NCBI GenBank assembly: GCA_900762355.1
Contig: CAAFGE010000043.1
Location: forward strand, 62,001-126,000
DNA length: 64,000 nt
Direction of reading: 5' to 3'
DNA from: an uncultured Collinsella sp.
Lineage (GTDB): Bacteria; Actinomycetota; Coriobacteriia; Coriobacteriales; Coriobacteriaceae
In this document: in pieces, positions 32,705 to 40,678 of the stretch
How the letters are laid out: every line of letters starts with the position of its first letter
How positions within the stretch are numbered: the first letter of the stretch is position 1
Translations under genes and position numbers: made by a program
The notes under the pieces: model-generated
What the model was told of the DNA's origin: nothing
Seen by the model: the letters and a program-made list of their open reading frames with translations, nothing else
The model's database searches: none

Positions 32705-33076
32705 ATGGCAACTAAGTCTATTGAAACTGAGGCCACCGAGGTTCGCGCCGTCGCTAAGTACGTGCGTGTTTCCCCCAGCAAGGCCCGCCTGGTGGTCGAT
32801 CTGATCCGCCGCAAGCCTGTCGCTCAGGCCTTCGACATCCTCCACTTCTGCGACCGCGCCGTCGCCGTGGATGTCGAGAAGGTTCTCCGTTCCGCCGTTG
32901 CGAACGCCGAGAACAACAACGGTCTGCGTGCCGACAACCTGGTTGTCGCCGCTGCCTATGTTGACGAGGGTCCGACGCTTAAGCGCATCCGTCCCCGCGC
33001 CAAGGGTTCCGCTTCTCGCATTCTGAAGCGTACTTCCCACATCACCGTCGTCGTTGCTCCTCGAAAGGAGGCGTAA
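32705..33076 (+). CDS. rplV: 50S ribosomal protein L22
   Basis: A 123-residue L22. The core RYVRVSPSKARLV-like segment is present as KYVRVSPSKARLVVDLIR. The tunnel-lining beta-hairpin is RIRPRAKGSASRILKRTSHI. A short N-terminal extension (MATKSIETEATE) precedes the core. L22 lines the exit tunnel and affects macrolide binding. Confidence 0.95.
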   Translation: MATKSIETEATEVRAVAKYVRVSPSKARLVVDLIRRKPVAQAFDILHFCDRAVAVDVEKVLRSAVANAENNNGLRADNLVVAAAYVDEGPTLKRIRPRAKGSASRILKRTSHITVVVAPRKEA

Positions 33077-33082
33077 AGCTGT

Positions 33083-33793
33083 ATGGGTCAGAAAGTCTAC
33101 CCCACCGGCTTCCGTCTTGGCATCACCGAGAACTGGCGCTCCCGCTGGTTCGCAGAGAAGGATTACGCTAAGACCCTCGGTAACGATCTCGAGATCCGCA
33201 AGTACCTCGAGAAGCGTCTTTCCCGCGCAGCTGTCTCCCGCGTCGAGATCGAGCGCGCTGGCGACAAGGTGAAGGTCATCATCCTCACTGCTCGCCCCGG
33301 CGTTGTCATCGGTAAGAAGGGTGCCGAGATCGATACCCTCCGCACCGAGCTCGAGAAGGTCGCTGGCGTCTCCAAGGGCCAGCTCTCCGTCGACGTTGTC
33401 GAGATCAAGCGCCCCGAGCTCGACGCCAACCTCGTTGCTCAGTCTATCGCCGAGCAGCTCGAGGGCCGCGTTGCCTTCCGTCGCGCTATGCGCAAGGCTG
33501 TCCAGTCCGCCCGCAAGGCCGGCGCTAAGGGCATCCGTATCCAGTGCTCCGGTCGTCTCGGCGGTGCCGAGATGGGCCGTCGTGAGTGGTACCGCGAGGG
33601 TCGCGTGCCTCTGCACACCCTCCGTGCCAAGATCGACTACGGCACGGCTGTCGCCAGCACCACCATGGGCGCTTGCGGCGTGAAGGTCTGGATCTACCTG
33701 GGCGAGAAGCTCCCGGGCCAGCCTGTTCCCAACCCTGCACTCGAGGGCTCTTCCCGTCCTCGTCGTCGTAACTCCGAGAGGAGGGGTCAGTAG
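33083..33793 (+). CDS. rpsC: 30S ribosomal protein S3
   Basis: A 236-residue S3 at the mRNA entry site. The KH domain carries VIGKKGAEIDTLR. The C-terminal domain includes GRLGGAEMGRREWYREGRVPLHT. It is followed by a basic tail. It begins six bases after rplV and its TAG shares a base with the rplP GTG. Confidence 0.96.
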   Translation: MGQKVYPTGFRLGITENWRSRWFAEKDYAKTLGNDLEIRKYLEKRLSRAAVSRVEIERAGDKVKVIILTARPGVVIGKKGAEIDTLRTELEKVAGVSKGQLSVDVVEIKRPELDANLVAQSIAEQLEGRVAFRRAMRKAVQSARKAGAKGIRIQCSGRLGGAEMGRREWYREGRVPLHTLRAKIDYGTAVASTTMGACGVKVWIYLGEKLPGQPVPNPALEGSSRPRRRNSERRGQ

Positions 33794-34296
33794 TGCTTGC
33801 CCCTAAGCGTATTCTTCACCGCAAGGTGCAGCGTGGCTCCATGAAGGGCCAGGCCAAGGGTAATACCGAGCTGCATTTCGGCGAGTTTGGTATCCAGGCT
33901 CTCGAGGCCCATTGGATCACCAACCGTCAGATCGAGGCCGCTCGTATTGCCATGACCCGCTACATGAAGCGTGGCGGTCGTGTCTACATCACGATCTTCC
34001 CCGATAAGCCCATCACCAAGAAGCCCGCCGAGACTCGCATGGGTTCTGGTAAGGGTAATCCCGAGGAGTGGGTGGCCGTCGTCAAGCCCGGCCGCATCAT
34101 GTTCGAGGTCAAGGGTGTTCCCGAGGAGGTCGCTCGCGAGGCTCTGCGTCTTGCGCAGCACAAGCTCCCCATCAAGACCAAGATTGTTGCTGCTAAGAAC
34201 GCTGAGCAGCGCATCGAGAAGGAGATGGCTGAGGAGGCCGCTCTCGAGGCCAAGTGGGCTGCTGAGGACGCCGCCGCCGCCAAGGAGGAGAACTAA
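33793..34296 (+). CDS. rplP: 50S ribosomal protein L16 with acidic C-terminal extension
   Basis: A 167-residue L16. The first ~137 residues are standard (MLAPKRILHRKVQRG, then WITNRQIEAARIAM and RMGSGKGNPEEWVAVVKPG). The remaining ~30 residues are an Ala/Glu-rich tail not found in most L16 proteins. The start is GTG 33793, overlapping the rpsC stop by one base; its own stop overlaps the rpmC ATG by one base, so the three genes are tightly coupled. Confidence 0.95.
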   Translation: MLAPKRILHRKVQRGSMKGQAKGNTELHFGEFGIQALEAHWITNRQIEAARIAMTRYMKRGGRVYITIFPDKPITKKPAETRMGSGKGNPEEWVAVVKPGRIMFEVKGVPEEVAREALRLAQHKLPIKTKIVAAKNAEQRIEKEMAEEAALEAKWAAEDAAAAKEEN

Positions 34297-34511
34297 TGAA
34301 GCCCGCAGAGATTCGTGAGCTCTCGGACGCTCAGCTCGTTGAGAAGCTGAAGGAAATGCGCGCCGAGCTCTTTAACCTTCGTTTCCAGATGGCCACCAGC
34401 CAGCTGGACAACACCGCTCGCGTCAACACCGTGAAGAAGGACATCGCTCGCGTCCTCACGGAGCAGCGCGCCCGCGAGATCGCAGCGGAGAAGTCCGCTG
34501 TCGCCGAGTAG
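34296..34511 (+). CDS. rpmC: 50S ribosomal protein L29
   Basis: A 71-residue two-helix protein near the tunnel exit. It contains ELFNLRFQMATSQLDNTARV and KKDIARVLTEQRAREI, the L29 signature. The ATG overlaps the rplP stop (TAATG). Confidence 0.95.
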   Translation: MKPAEIRELSDAQLVEKLKEMRAELFNLRFQMATSQLDNTARVNTVKKDIARVLTEQRAREIAAEKSAVAE

Positions 34512-34527
34512 GACCTAAGGAGAGAAC

Positions 34528-34788
34528 ATGACTGATTCGCGTAACTCGCGTAAGGTCCGTACGGGTGTCGTTACCTCCGTCTCCGGTGCCAAGACCATTG
34601 TTGTCACCATCACCGAGCGCAAGCGTCACCCCAAGTACGGCAAGATGATGACCAGCTCCAAGAAGCTGCACGCTCACGACGAGGAGTGCACGGCTGGCGT
34701 GGGCGATACCGTCCGCGTTATGGAGACCCGTCCTATGTCCAAGATGAAGCGTTGGCGCCTCATCGAGGTCGTCGAGCGCGCTAAATAA
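34528..34788 (+). CDS. rpsQ: 30S ribosomal protein S17
   Basis: An 86-residue OB-fold S17 with GVVTSVSGAKTIVVTI and the C-terminal ETRPMSKMKRWRLIEVV. ATG 34528 follows AAGGAGAG. It is the last gene before a 118-base intergenic leader. Confidence 0.95.
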   Translation: MTDSRNSRKVRTGVVTSVSGAKTIVVTITERKRHPKYGKMMTSSKKLHAHDEECTAGVGDTVRVMETRPMSKMKRWRLIEVVERAK

Positions 34789-34815
34789 GCAGTCGCTCTT
34801 ACGACTTGTACGTTT

Positions 34816-34881
34816 CCGAAGATGTGCGTATGCCTGGCTTGCATACCACGGGCCGTATAAAGGCTGCGCACCTCTCTTCGG
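34816..34881 (+). ncRNA. Structured leader before rplN-rplX (candidate)
   Basis: CCGAAGA (34816-34822) pairs with TCTTCGG (34875-34881), and GTGCG pairs with CGCAC inside it. An inner hairpin GTATGC/GCATAC lies at 34828-34846. It ends 25 bases before rplN. TATAAA at 34856-34861 could alternatively be a promoter -10. A feedback or processing role is inference. Confidence 0.45.
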
Positions 34882-34906
34882 TTCTTAGTTCGGAGGAACA
34901 TCTACC

Positions 34907-35275
34907 ATGATTCAGATGCAAACCATGCTGAACGTCGCCGACAACTCCGGCGCTCGCAAGATTCGCTGCATCAAGGTGCTTGGCGGTTCCAAGCGTCGTT
35001 ATGCAGGCATCGGCGATGTGTTCATCGGTGCTGTCCAGGAGGCTACCCCTGGCGCCAACGTCAAGAAGAAGGACGTTGTCCGTTGCGTCGTCGTTCGCAC
35101 CGTTAAGGAGATCCGCCGCAAGGATGGCTCCTACATTCGCTTTGATGAGAACGCCTGCGTTGTCATCAACAACGATGGTTCGCCCGTCGGCACCCGTATC
35201 TTCGGGCCCGTCGCTCGCGAGCTTCGTGACAAGAAGTACATGAAGATCGTCTCGCTCGCTCCCGAGACCCTGTAG
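34907..35275 (+). CDS. rplN: 50S ribosomal protein L14
   Basis: A 122-residue L14, normal length (start MIQMQTMLNVADNSGARKI). It bridges to 16S rRNA at the subunit interface. ATG 34907 lies behind CGGAGGA. The gene is separated from rpsQ by a structured 118-base gap. Confidence 0.96.
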   Translation: MIQMQTMLNVADNSGARKIRCIKVLGGSKRRYAGIGDVFIGAVQEATPGANVKKKDVVRCVVVRTVKEIRRKDGSYIRFDENACVVINNDGSPVGTRIFGPVARELRDKKYMKIVSLAPETL

Positions 35276-35288
35276 TTAGGGGAGATAT

Positions 35289-35594
35289 ATGTATATCAAG
35301 AAGGGCGATAAGGTCCAGGTTCTCTCTGGTAAGGATCGCGGCAAGCAGGGCGTTGTCCTGCGTGCTCTCCCCGCCGAGAACAAGGTCGTTGTCGAGGGCG
35401 TTTCGGTCGTCAAGAAGGCCGTCAAGCCCAACGCTGCCAACCAGCAGGGCGGCATCGTTTCGCAGGAGGCTCCCATCGACGCCTCCAACGTCAATCTCGT
35501 CTGCCCCGAGTGCGGTAAGGTTACCCGCGTCGGTCACGAGAAGGACGGCAAGAACAAGCTGCGCGTCTGCAAGAAGTGCGGCCACAAGTTCTAA
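35289..35594 (+). CDS. rplX: 50S ribosomal protein L24
   Basis: A 101-residue L24, an assembly-initiating protein. The KOW motif is KGDKVQVLSGKDRGKQGVVL. The C-terminal part carries two Cys pairs, CPECGK and CKKCGHKF, a likely zinc-binding form. The spc operon normally continues with rplE, but a terminator follows here. Confidence 0.96.
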   Translation: MYIKKGDKVQVLSGKDRGKQGVVLRALPAENKVVVEGVSVVKKAVKPNAANQQGGIVSQEAPIDASNVNLVCPECGKVTRVGHEKDGKNKLRVCKKCGHKF

Positions 35595-35621
35595 GCTGCC
35601 CGCAACATCAAGTTGCTAGCA

Positions 35622-35655
35622 AAGGCCCGGATGCCACGGCACCCGGGCCTTTTTC
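35622..35655 (+). terminator. Rho-independent terminator after rplX
   Basis: AAAGGCCCGG...TGCC pairs with GGCA...CCCGGGCCTTT and runs into five T. It truncates the spc-type operon after L24. Confidence 0.92.
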
Positions 35656-36361
35656 TATCCCCACACGATGGCTTCGGTTCTGCCGTCCCGTCATTCCGGT
35701 TGCATCCAGTTTTCGGTGCCGTCTCGAATCGAGTGCCGCCAGGTGATACCCTGTCGCGTTTCGTCGGCTTCGGGGACAAAAGTCGGGACAACTCCAAAAA
35801 CTATTTTCGAACTCAGGGCTTTGAGTTTTTGTTTTTGTCCCAAAGGGCGCGGCGGGATGCCTTTGGAGGCTCGATAGCGCCGAAAACGCCCGTTTTGAAA
35901 CTTAAATGCCTTTTCGCGTGCAAGCCGCCAGCTGCAATAGGAAGTGAATCAACGCAGGTGGCTTTCAAGCAGTTTGCAAAACTGCAGGTCGAAGGTCTTC
36001 ATTGCCAGTAGGAGAAATGAGTAGTCTCAGGTGGCTTGCCCATGAGTTGACGAACGGGATTTGAGATTACGCTGACGTCCGGAAACGCTTCGAGCACGGC
36101 GTTACGTTTTTGGGGTTTGGGCGTAGCCCCTGCACCCGCGAGCGCGGGCCTTAAGCCCGCCGAGAGGGTGACGCGTCGAAAACGAAGGGGAAAGAGAGAA
36201 GGGGCCGTCCCTATCATTCAGGTTGCGACCGAAGAAGACAAGGAGACCCCCTGAGCCTGAATGATGCCCCACAGACCGCGTCCGACCGAGCTCAAGCCGA
36301 GCTTTTCCTGACGTCCGCCTTCGCGAAGATGATGGCTGGATTGGCTATGGATTGGCAACAC
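35656..36361. other. Gene-poor stretch
   Basis: No convincing gene in about 700 bases. Visible structures are a long fold-back with GGGACAA (35783-35789) and TTGTCCC (35836-35842); CCCGCG/CGCGGG and CGGGC/GCCCG pairings at about 36136-36162; and ATCATTCAGG (36211-36220) against CCTGAATGAT (36255-36264). A minus-strand frame at 35999-36217 (72 codons) lacks a good ribosome-binding site or known family. The region looks like decayed insertion-site DNA next to the IS3 remnant. Confidence 0.5.
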
Positions 36362-36850
36362 TTATTTGGACGATTCCGGGAGGGACGGCCCCGCCTCCCT
36401 GAACTCGACCGGCGACATGTAGCCCAGCGTCGAGTGGATCCTGAAGTTGTTGTACCAGTGCACGTAATCCAAGAGCTTGGCTCGGAGCTCGCGCGTCCCT
36501 CCTCGGTCCTTCGGAGTGGCCGACGATCTCCCCGTTGCAGAGGTCGACGAGCAGGCAGACGTAGTTCCACGACGCCCCGACGCGCACGCAGGCCAAGTCG
36601 CTGCATATATGGGTGCACGGCGCCCTGCCGCCGAAGCCGCGCGCGACGACGTTCGACACGTCGGCCTCGTTGACCGCCCCGGGGTGCACCTTGAACCTCT
36701 TCCTGCCGTATGCGCCGGCCAGGCCGTTCTCCCTCATGATGCGGCAGACGCGGCGCCGGCTGACGGTAACGCCCGACCTCCCGGGCGACGCCTTGATCTT
36801 GCGCGATCCGTTCCGGCCCTTGCTGGCGGCGTGCGCCGCCGCGGCCGCCG
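36362..36850 (-). pseudogene. IS3-family transposase (OrfB) remnant
   Basis: Reading inward on the minus strand one sees VSRRRVCRIMRENGLAG, then the integrase-core start around SDLACVRVGASWNYVCLLVD with LCNGEIVGHSEG. A frame change follows near 36495, and then comes the C-terminal signature YVHWYNNFRIHSTLGYMSP, ending LPESSK with a stop at 36362. The stretch that should hold the last two DDE catalytic acids (about 80-90 residues) is missing. The N-terminus and the OrfA helix-turn-helix are also absent. It is a dead fragment, abutting a truncated mtnN. Confidence 0.8.
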
Positions 36851-37137
36851 TCGCCCCCGACATTAAGGTCCTCAAGGGCCGCGTCGTCTCCGGCGACCAG
36901 TTCGTCTCGCCCGCGGAACAGAAGGAGCGAATCCTCGCGGCCTTCGGCGACCTGTGCTGCGAGATGGAGGGCTGCACCATCGCGCAGGCCTCCTATCTCA
37001 ACGGCGTGCCCCTCGTCGTCGTGCGCGCCATCAGCGACAAGGCCTGCGCCGAGGGCCGGGTCGTCGACTACAACACCTTCGAGAAGAAGGCCGCCTGCGA
37101 CTGCGCCCGCATCGCCGCGCGCATGGTTAAGCTTTAG
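36834..37137 (+). pseudogene. mtnN: 5'-methylthioadenosine/S-adenosylhomocysteine nucleosidase, C-terminal fragment
   Basis: About 95 residues remain, from APDIKVLKGRVVSGDQFVS through CEMEGCTIAQASYLNGVPL and VVRAISDKACAEG to a stop at 37137. These match the C-terminal third of MTA/SAH nucleosidases, including the MEG substrate-site Glu and the catalytic Asp in SDKA. The N-terminal two thirds are gone and the IS3 remnant begins at the break. The fragment is intact in frame but has no start of its own that would give a working enzyme. Confidence 0.75.
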
Positions 37138-37160
37138 GCCCGGCGCGCCGGGGCCCTTTC
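37137..37160 (+). terminator. Possible terminator after the mtnN fragment
   Basis: GGCCCGGCG pairs with CGCCGGGGCC, followed by only TTT. Weak. Confidence 0.4.
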
Positions 37161-37330
37161 CAAAGCGAAGTGTCGAGCCGAAGTGTTGAGCGTCGGCCCT
37201 GAATGTTCAATGGCCGTTGTTTTCTGCCCCTCAAGTGGTGGACTTTTCCTCGGAGCTGTTGATTCCCCCACGCGCCCCCTTCCGTTCTCTGTTCTCCCCT
37301 TATACTCCTTGTACGAGGAGGTAAGAAGTC

Positions 37331-40072
37331 ATGGACAAGACCACACAGGACAGCTTGGCAAAGAAACCCGTCGACATGAGGGACAGGATTCTCGAGCATC
37401 TCGAGGCCCTCACCTCTGCCGTCTCGCTCGACGACCTTGCCCGTCTGTCCACCTCCGACATCGCCGAGACGCTCATCATCTCCAGGAGCCTGGCGAGCCA
37501 GTACCTCAACGACCTTGTTCGCGCCGGTCTTGTGGTTAAGGTGGCGGGCAGGCCTGTCCGTTATTTTCATCGCCGCGCGTTCCAGAAGCGTTTTCAGGTA
37601 AAGCTCTCTGCAAGCGAGTATGCCTCGCTCGCCGACCTCATCCAGGGGACGGGAATCGCCGATCACCGCGACTTCGCGCGTGCCGTGGGCTTCGACATGA
37701 GCCTCAGCTCCGTTGTCGAGCAGTGCAAGGCTGCGGTTCAGTACCCTCCGTTTGGCCTGCCCATCCTCTTGAGCGGCGGCGTGGGTGTCGGTAAGTCTTT
37801 CCTTTCTCGCCTTGTGTACGAGTACGGCAAGAACCAGGGCTTGCTGTCCCGCGACTCCTCCTATGTGCGCATCGACTGCGCCGGGGTCCCGGACGCCGCC
37901 TCGTTCAACGGGCTTCTTGACGAGTCGATTGCGAAAGCGCGCGGGGGTGTGGTCTTTGTCAACGGCATCGAGGCACTCTCTCCCTCTGCGATGGAGCACT
38001 GCCTTGCGACGGCCCTCGGGCTCGATGCCTCCCAGGATGCGCCGCGCGCTCGCCTCGTTCTTTCGACGACGCTTTCCGCCGATGACCTGAAGGTTTCCTC
38101 GGCCTACAGCAAAATGCCCATCTGTGCCCGCGTCCCCTCACTCAAGGAGCGGACCCCCGAGGAGCGCGAGGATCTCATCTTGAGCTTCCTGCGCAGCGAG
38201 GGGTGCCGAATCGGTTCTGATGTGAAGATCAGCCGCGGCGCATACCGTTGCCTCGTGAACGCGGACTTTTCCGATAACATCGCCGGCTTGCGCGCCTGCG
38301 TGACGAACTGCTGTGCCAAAGCGTTCCTCAATCGCGAGGGCGACTACGTCGTCGTTCGCCCGTATCTTCTTCCCAGCGGGCTCCTCTCCTCCGCGCAGAT
38401 CGATCAACAGCCCGACGATGGCGTTCTGATCGACGCGTCTCTGGATGCCGCCGAGAGCACGGGGCCGGTCGAGCAGGCGCTCGATGCCCTGTGCTCCCTC
38501 GATGAGCGATTCTGCGCCGGGGAGCTCTCTGTCTCCGAGCTTGTCTCGCAAGCTGTCTCCGCTGTGCGCGGCGTTGAGGATCACTTGATCTTCGACCACG
38601 GCGTCGCCTCCTCGAGGTCGCGCGCCTTCGAGCGCGTCGTGGGCGCGGTCCTTGCCGACGCAGGCTCTTCTTATGGCATCGAGCTTTCGAGGAAGGTCGC
38701 TTTTCTACTGGCCCAGGAGATTTGCCTGCAGTTGTGGCCGGGTATCGGCCTGGCTAAGCGAAAGTCTGCCTGTGCGGAGCAAATCTCCCATCTCCTCGGT
38801 GCCGTGACCTCCGAATTGCCGTTTGCCTCGAGTGTCTCCGATCAGGTCGCCGCAGACGTGGAAGGGGCGCTGGGAATCTCGCTCGATCACTTCACGAAGA
38901 CGCTTCTGACGCTGTGCGTCGCATCGGAGTCTCGCGATGCGAAGGCCCTTCGGACGCTCTGCGTCATCTTGTCCCACGGCTACTCAACGGCGACGAGCAT
39001 CGCCGACGCGGCGAACCGTATGCTCGGCATGCATGTGTACGAGGCTGTCGACATGCCCTACGACCAGCAGCTGAAGGACATCGTCGGTCCGCTCCAGCGC
39101 CTCGTCGACCGCCATTCCTACTGCACCGGGGTCGTGTTCCTCGTCGACATGGGCTCCTTGGAGGAGGCCTATAAGGCCCTCGAGAACGTTACCGACTCCA
39201 CTATCGGCGTGGTGAACAACGTCTCTACCGGTCTTGCGCTCGAGATCGGGGTCGGGCTGCTCGGCGGCAAGTCCATCGCCGAGGTTCTTGGCGATGCGAC
39301 CGCCGCGTGCGTGACGCACTGCAAGGTGATCGAGCGCGTCAACCGTGAGGACGCCATCGTCTTCTGCTCCGAGTCCGGGGTCGACGCCGCGGAGAGGATA
39401 CGCCAGCTCGTCTCGCAGAGCCTCCCGCGCACCATAGGCGCGCGCCTGCTCACGAGGCCCTTCAAGCAGCTCGTCGCGAACGGGTCGAACGACGCCGTTT
39501 TCTCCGAGCACCGCGTCTGCGCCGTCATCGGCACGGGAGACCCCGGGGTCGCCTCCGTCCCCTTCGTCGCCCTCGAGGACATCATGTCGACGGCGTCCGC
39601 CTCTAAGGTTGATGCTGTGTTCGGCAGGTGGCTTGACGCTTCCGAGCTCTCTTCTTTCCACGAGAAGCTGCTCTCGAACATGACGCTGCAGAACGTCATC
39701 CGCTCTATCACCATCCTCGACCCGGAGCGGCTATTCCATGAGATCGAGAGCGCCGTGCACGAGCTTCAGCGCAGGACAGGCGAGAAGATCGGCAGCAACG
39801 CCATCATTGGGCTCTACGTTCACCTCTGCTGTCTCGTCGAGCGCCTTGTTACCAGAAACCCCATTGAGACCTACGTTGGCCAGGACCGCTTCGAGGAGGA
39901 ACGCGCCGATTTCATCGAGTCCTTCAGGCAGAGCTTCTCGAGCATCTCGACGCGCTATCGCGTAGAGGTTCCCGTAAGCGAGATCGCATATGTCTTCGAC
40001 TACATAAGCGTGAGCGCCGCCCCGGCGCGAGAAGAGCGCCTCGGCTCCTCGGACCTCCTGCTCGACGAGTGA
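37331..40072 (+). CDS. LevR-like PTS regulator with degenerate AAA+ domain
   Basis: A 913-residue regulator in the LevR layout. An N-terminal winged HTH covers about residues 15-85. An AAA+ domain covers ~115-345, with Walker A SGGVGVGKS at 148-156. A PRD covers ~400-510. An EIIA-Man-like domain has His549 in LSHGYSTATS. A GTGDPGVASVPFVALED segment and a second PRD (~790-895, IGLYVHLCCL) follow. LevR proteins normally activate sigma-54 promoters. Here the GAFTGA loop is absent (only SFNGLLDES remains) and Walker B reads VVFVNGI (207-213), without its Asp-Glu. It lies just upstream of the PTS genes it probably controls by phosphorylation. ATG 37331 follows GAGGAGG. Confidence 0.85.
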   Translation: MDKTTQDSLAKKPVDMRDRILEHLEALTSAVSLDDLARLSTSDIAETLIISRSLASQYLNDLVRAGLVVKVAGRPVRYFHRRAFQKRFQVKLSASEYASLADLIQGTGIADHRDFARAVGFDMSLSSVVEQCKAAVQYPPFGLPILLSGGVGVGKSFLSRLVYEYGKNQGLLSRDSSYVRIDCAGVPDAASFNGLLDESIAKARGGVVFVNGIEALSPSAMEHCLATALGLDASQDAPRARLVLSTTLSADDLKVSSAYSKMPICARVPSLKERTPEEREDLILSFLRSEGCRIGSDVKISRGAYRCLVNADFSDNIAGLRACVTNCCAKAFLNREGDYVVVRPYLLPSGLLSSAQIDQQPDDGVLIDASLDAAESTGPVEQALDALCSLDERFCAGELSVSELVSQAVSAVRGVEDHLIFDHGVASSRSRAFERVVGAVLADAGSSYGIELSRKVAFLLAQEICLQLWPGIGLAKRKSACAEQISHLLGAVTSELPFASSVSDQVAADVEGALGISLDHFTKTLLTLCVASESRDAKALRTLCVILSHGYSTATSIADAANRMLGMHVYEAVDMPYDQQLKDIVGPLQRLVDRHSYCTGVVFLVDMGSLEEAYKALENVTDSTIGVVNNVSTGLALEIGVGLLGGKSIAEVLGDATAACVTHCKVIERVNREDAIVFCSESGVDAAERIRQLVSQSLPRTIGARLLTRPFKQLVANGSNDAVFSEHRVCAVIGTGDPGVASVPFVALEDIMSTASASKVDAVFGRWLDASELSSFHEKLLSNMTLQNVIRSITILDPERLFHEIESAVHELQRRTGEKIGSNAIIGLYVHLCCLVERLVTRNPIETYVGQDRFEEERADFIESFRQSFSSISTRYRVEVPVSEIAYVFDYISVSAAPAREERLGSSDLLLDE

Positions 40073-40195
40073 CCTTCCCCGCGCCGCCGCAAGCTGACCG
40101 CGCGTCCTCAATAATCCGATAACCCCTTGCCCGGCGCGAATCCGGATAGCGCCGAGGCAGTACCGAACGCAAAACTTCATTTGATAGGAGCAAAC

Positions 40196-40669
40196 ATGAG
40201 TGTTGTTATGGCACGAATCGACAATCGCCTGCTTCACGGCATCATCGTGACGCAGTGGGCCCCGGTGTCGGGCGCGACCCGAGTCATGGTCATCGACGAC
40301 AAGGTCGCCGGCGACGAGGTCCTGAAGTCCACCATGAGGATGGCGCGCCCCGCGGGCATGGCCGTTTCGATCATCTCCGAGCAGACCGCGCTCAAGAACT
40401 TCGCCGCGGGCAAGTACGACCGCGAGAAGGTCTTCGTCATCGCCAAGGAGCCCGAGACGATGCTTCGCCTGGTCGAGTCGGGCGTCGAGCTCCCGTCGCT
40501 GGTCGTCGGCGGCTCGCTCGTCAAGGAGGACGGCATCCAGCTCACCCAGCGCGCCTACGCCTCCGCCGAGAACGTCCAGAGCTACAAGGCGCTCATCGCC
40601 CGTGGCGTCAAGGTGACGGCCCAGTTCGTGCCCGCCGACAAGCCCGTCTCCGTCGCAGACCTCATCTAA
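40196..40669 (+). CDS. PTS mannose/fructose/sorbose-family subunit IIB
   Basis: A 157-residue IIB. The phosphorylated residue is His14 in RIDNRLLHGIIVTQWA, the EIIB-Man signature. It passes phosphate from IIA to the incoming sugar. ATG 40196 follows ATAGGAG. The 123-base gap after the regulator gene contains a near-repeat, AATCCGATA and AATCCGGATA (about 40110-40150), which could be the regulator site. Confidence 0.93.
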   Translation: MSVVMARIDNRLLHGIIVTQWAPVSGATRVMVIDDKVAGDEVLKSTMRMARPAGMAVSIISEQTALKNFAAGKYDREKVFVIAKEPETMLRLVESGVELPSLVVGGSLVKEDGIQLTQRAYASAENVQSYKALIARGVKVTAQFVPADKPVSVADLI

Positions 40670-40678
40670 GGGGGAAAT

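Noticed and set aside
35999..36217. A 72-codon minus-strand frame in the gap after rplX
   Set aside because: No good ribosome-binding site, its middle overlaps GC hairpins, and no family is recognised. A decayed gene end cannot be excluded.
40073..40195. A sigma-54 (-24/-12) promoter before the PTS genes, expected for a LevR target
   Set aside because: No GG-N10-GC pattern resembling TGGCAC-N5-TTGC was found, in keeping with the loss of the GAFTGA loop in the regulator.
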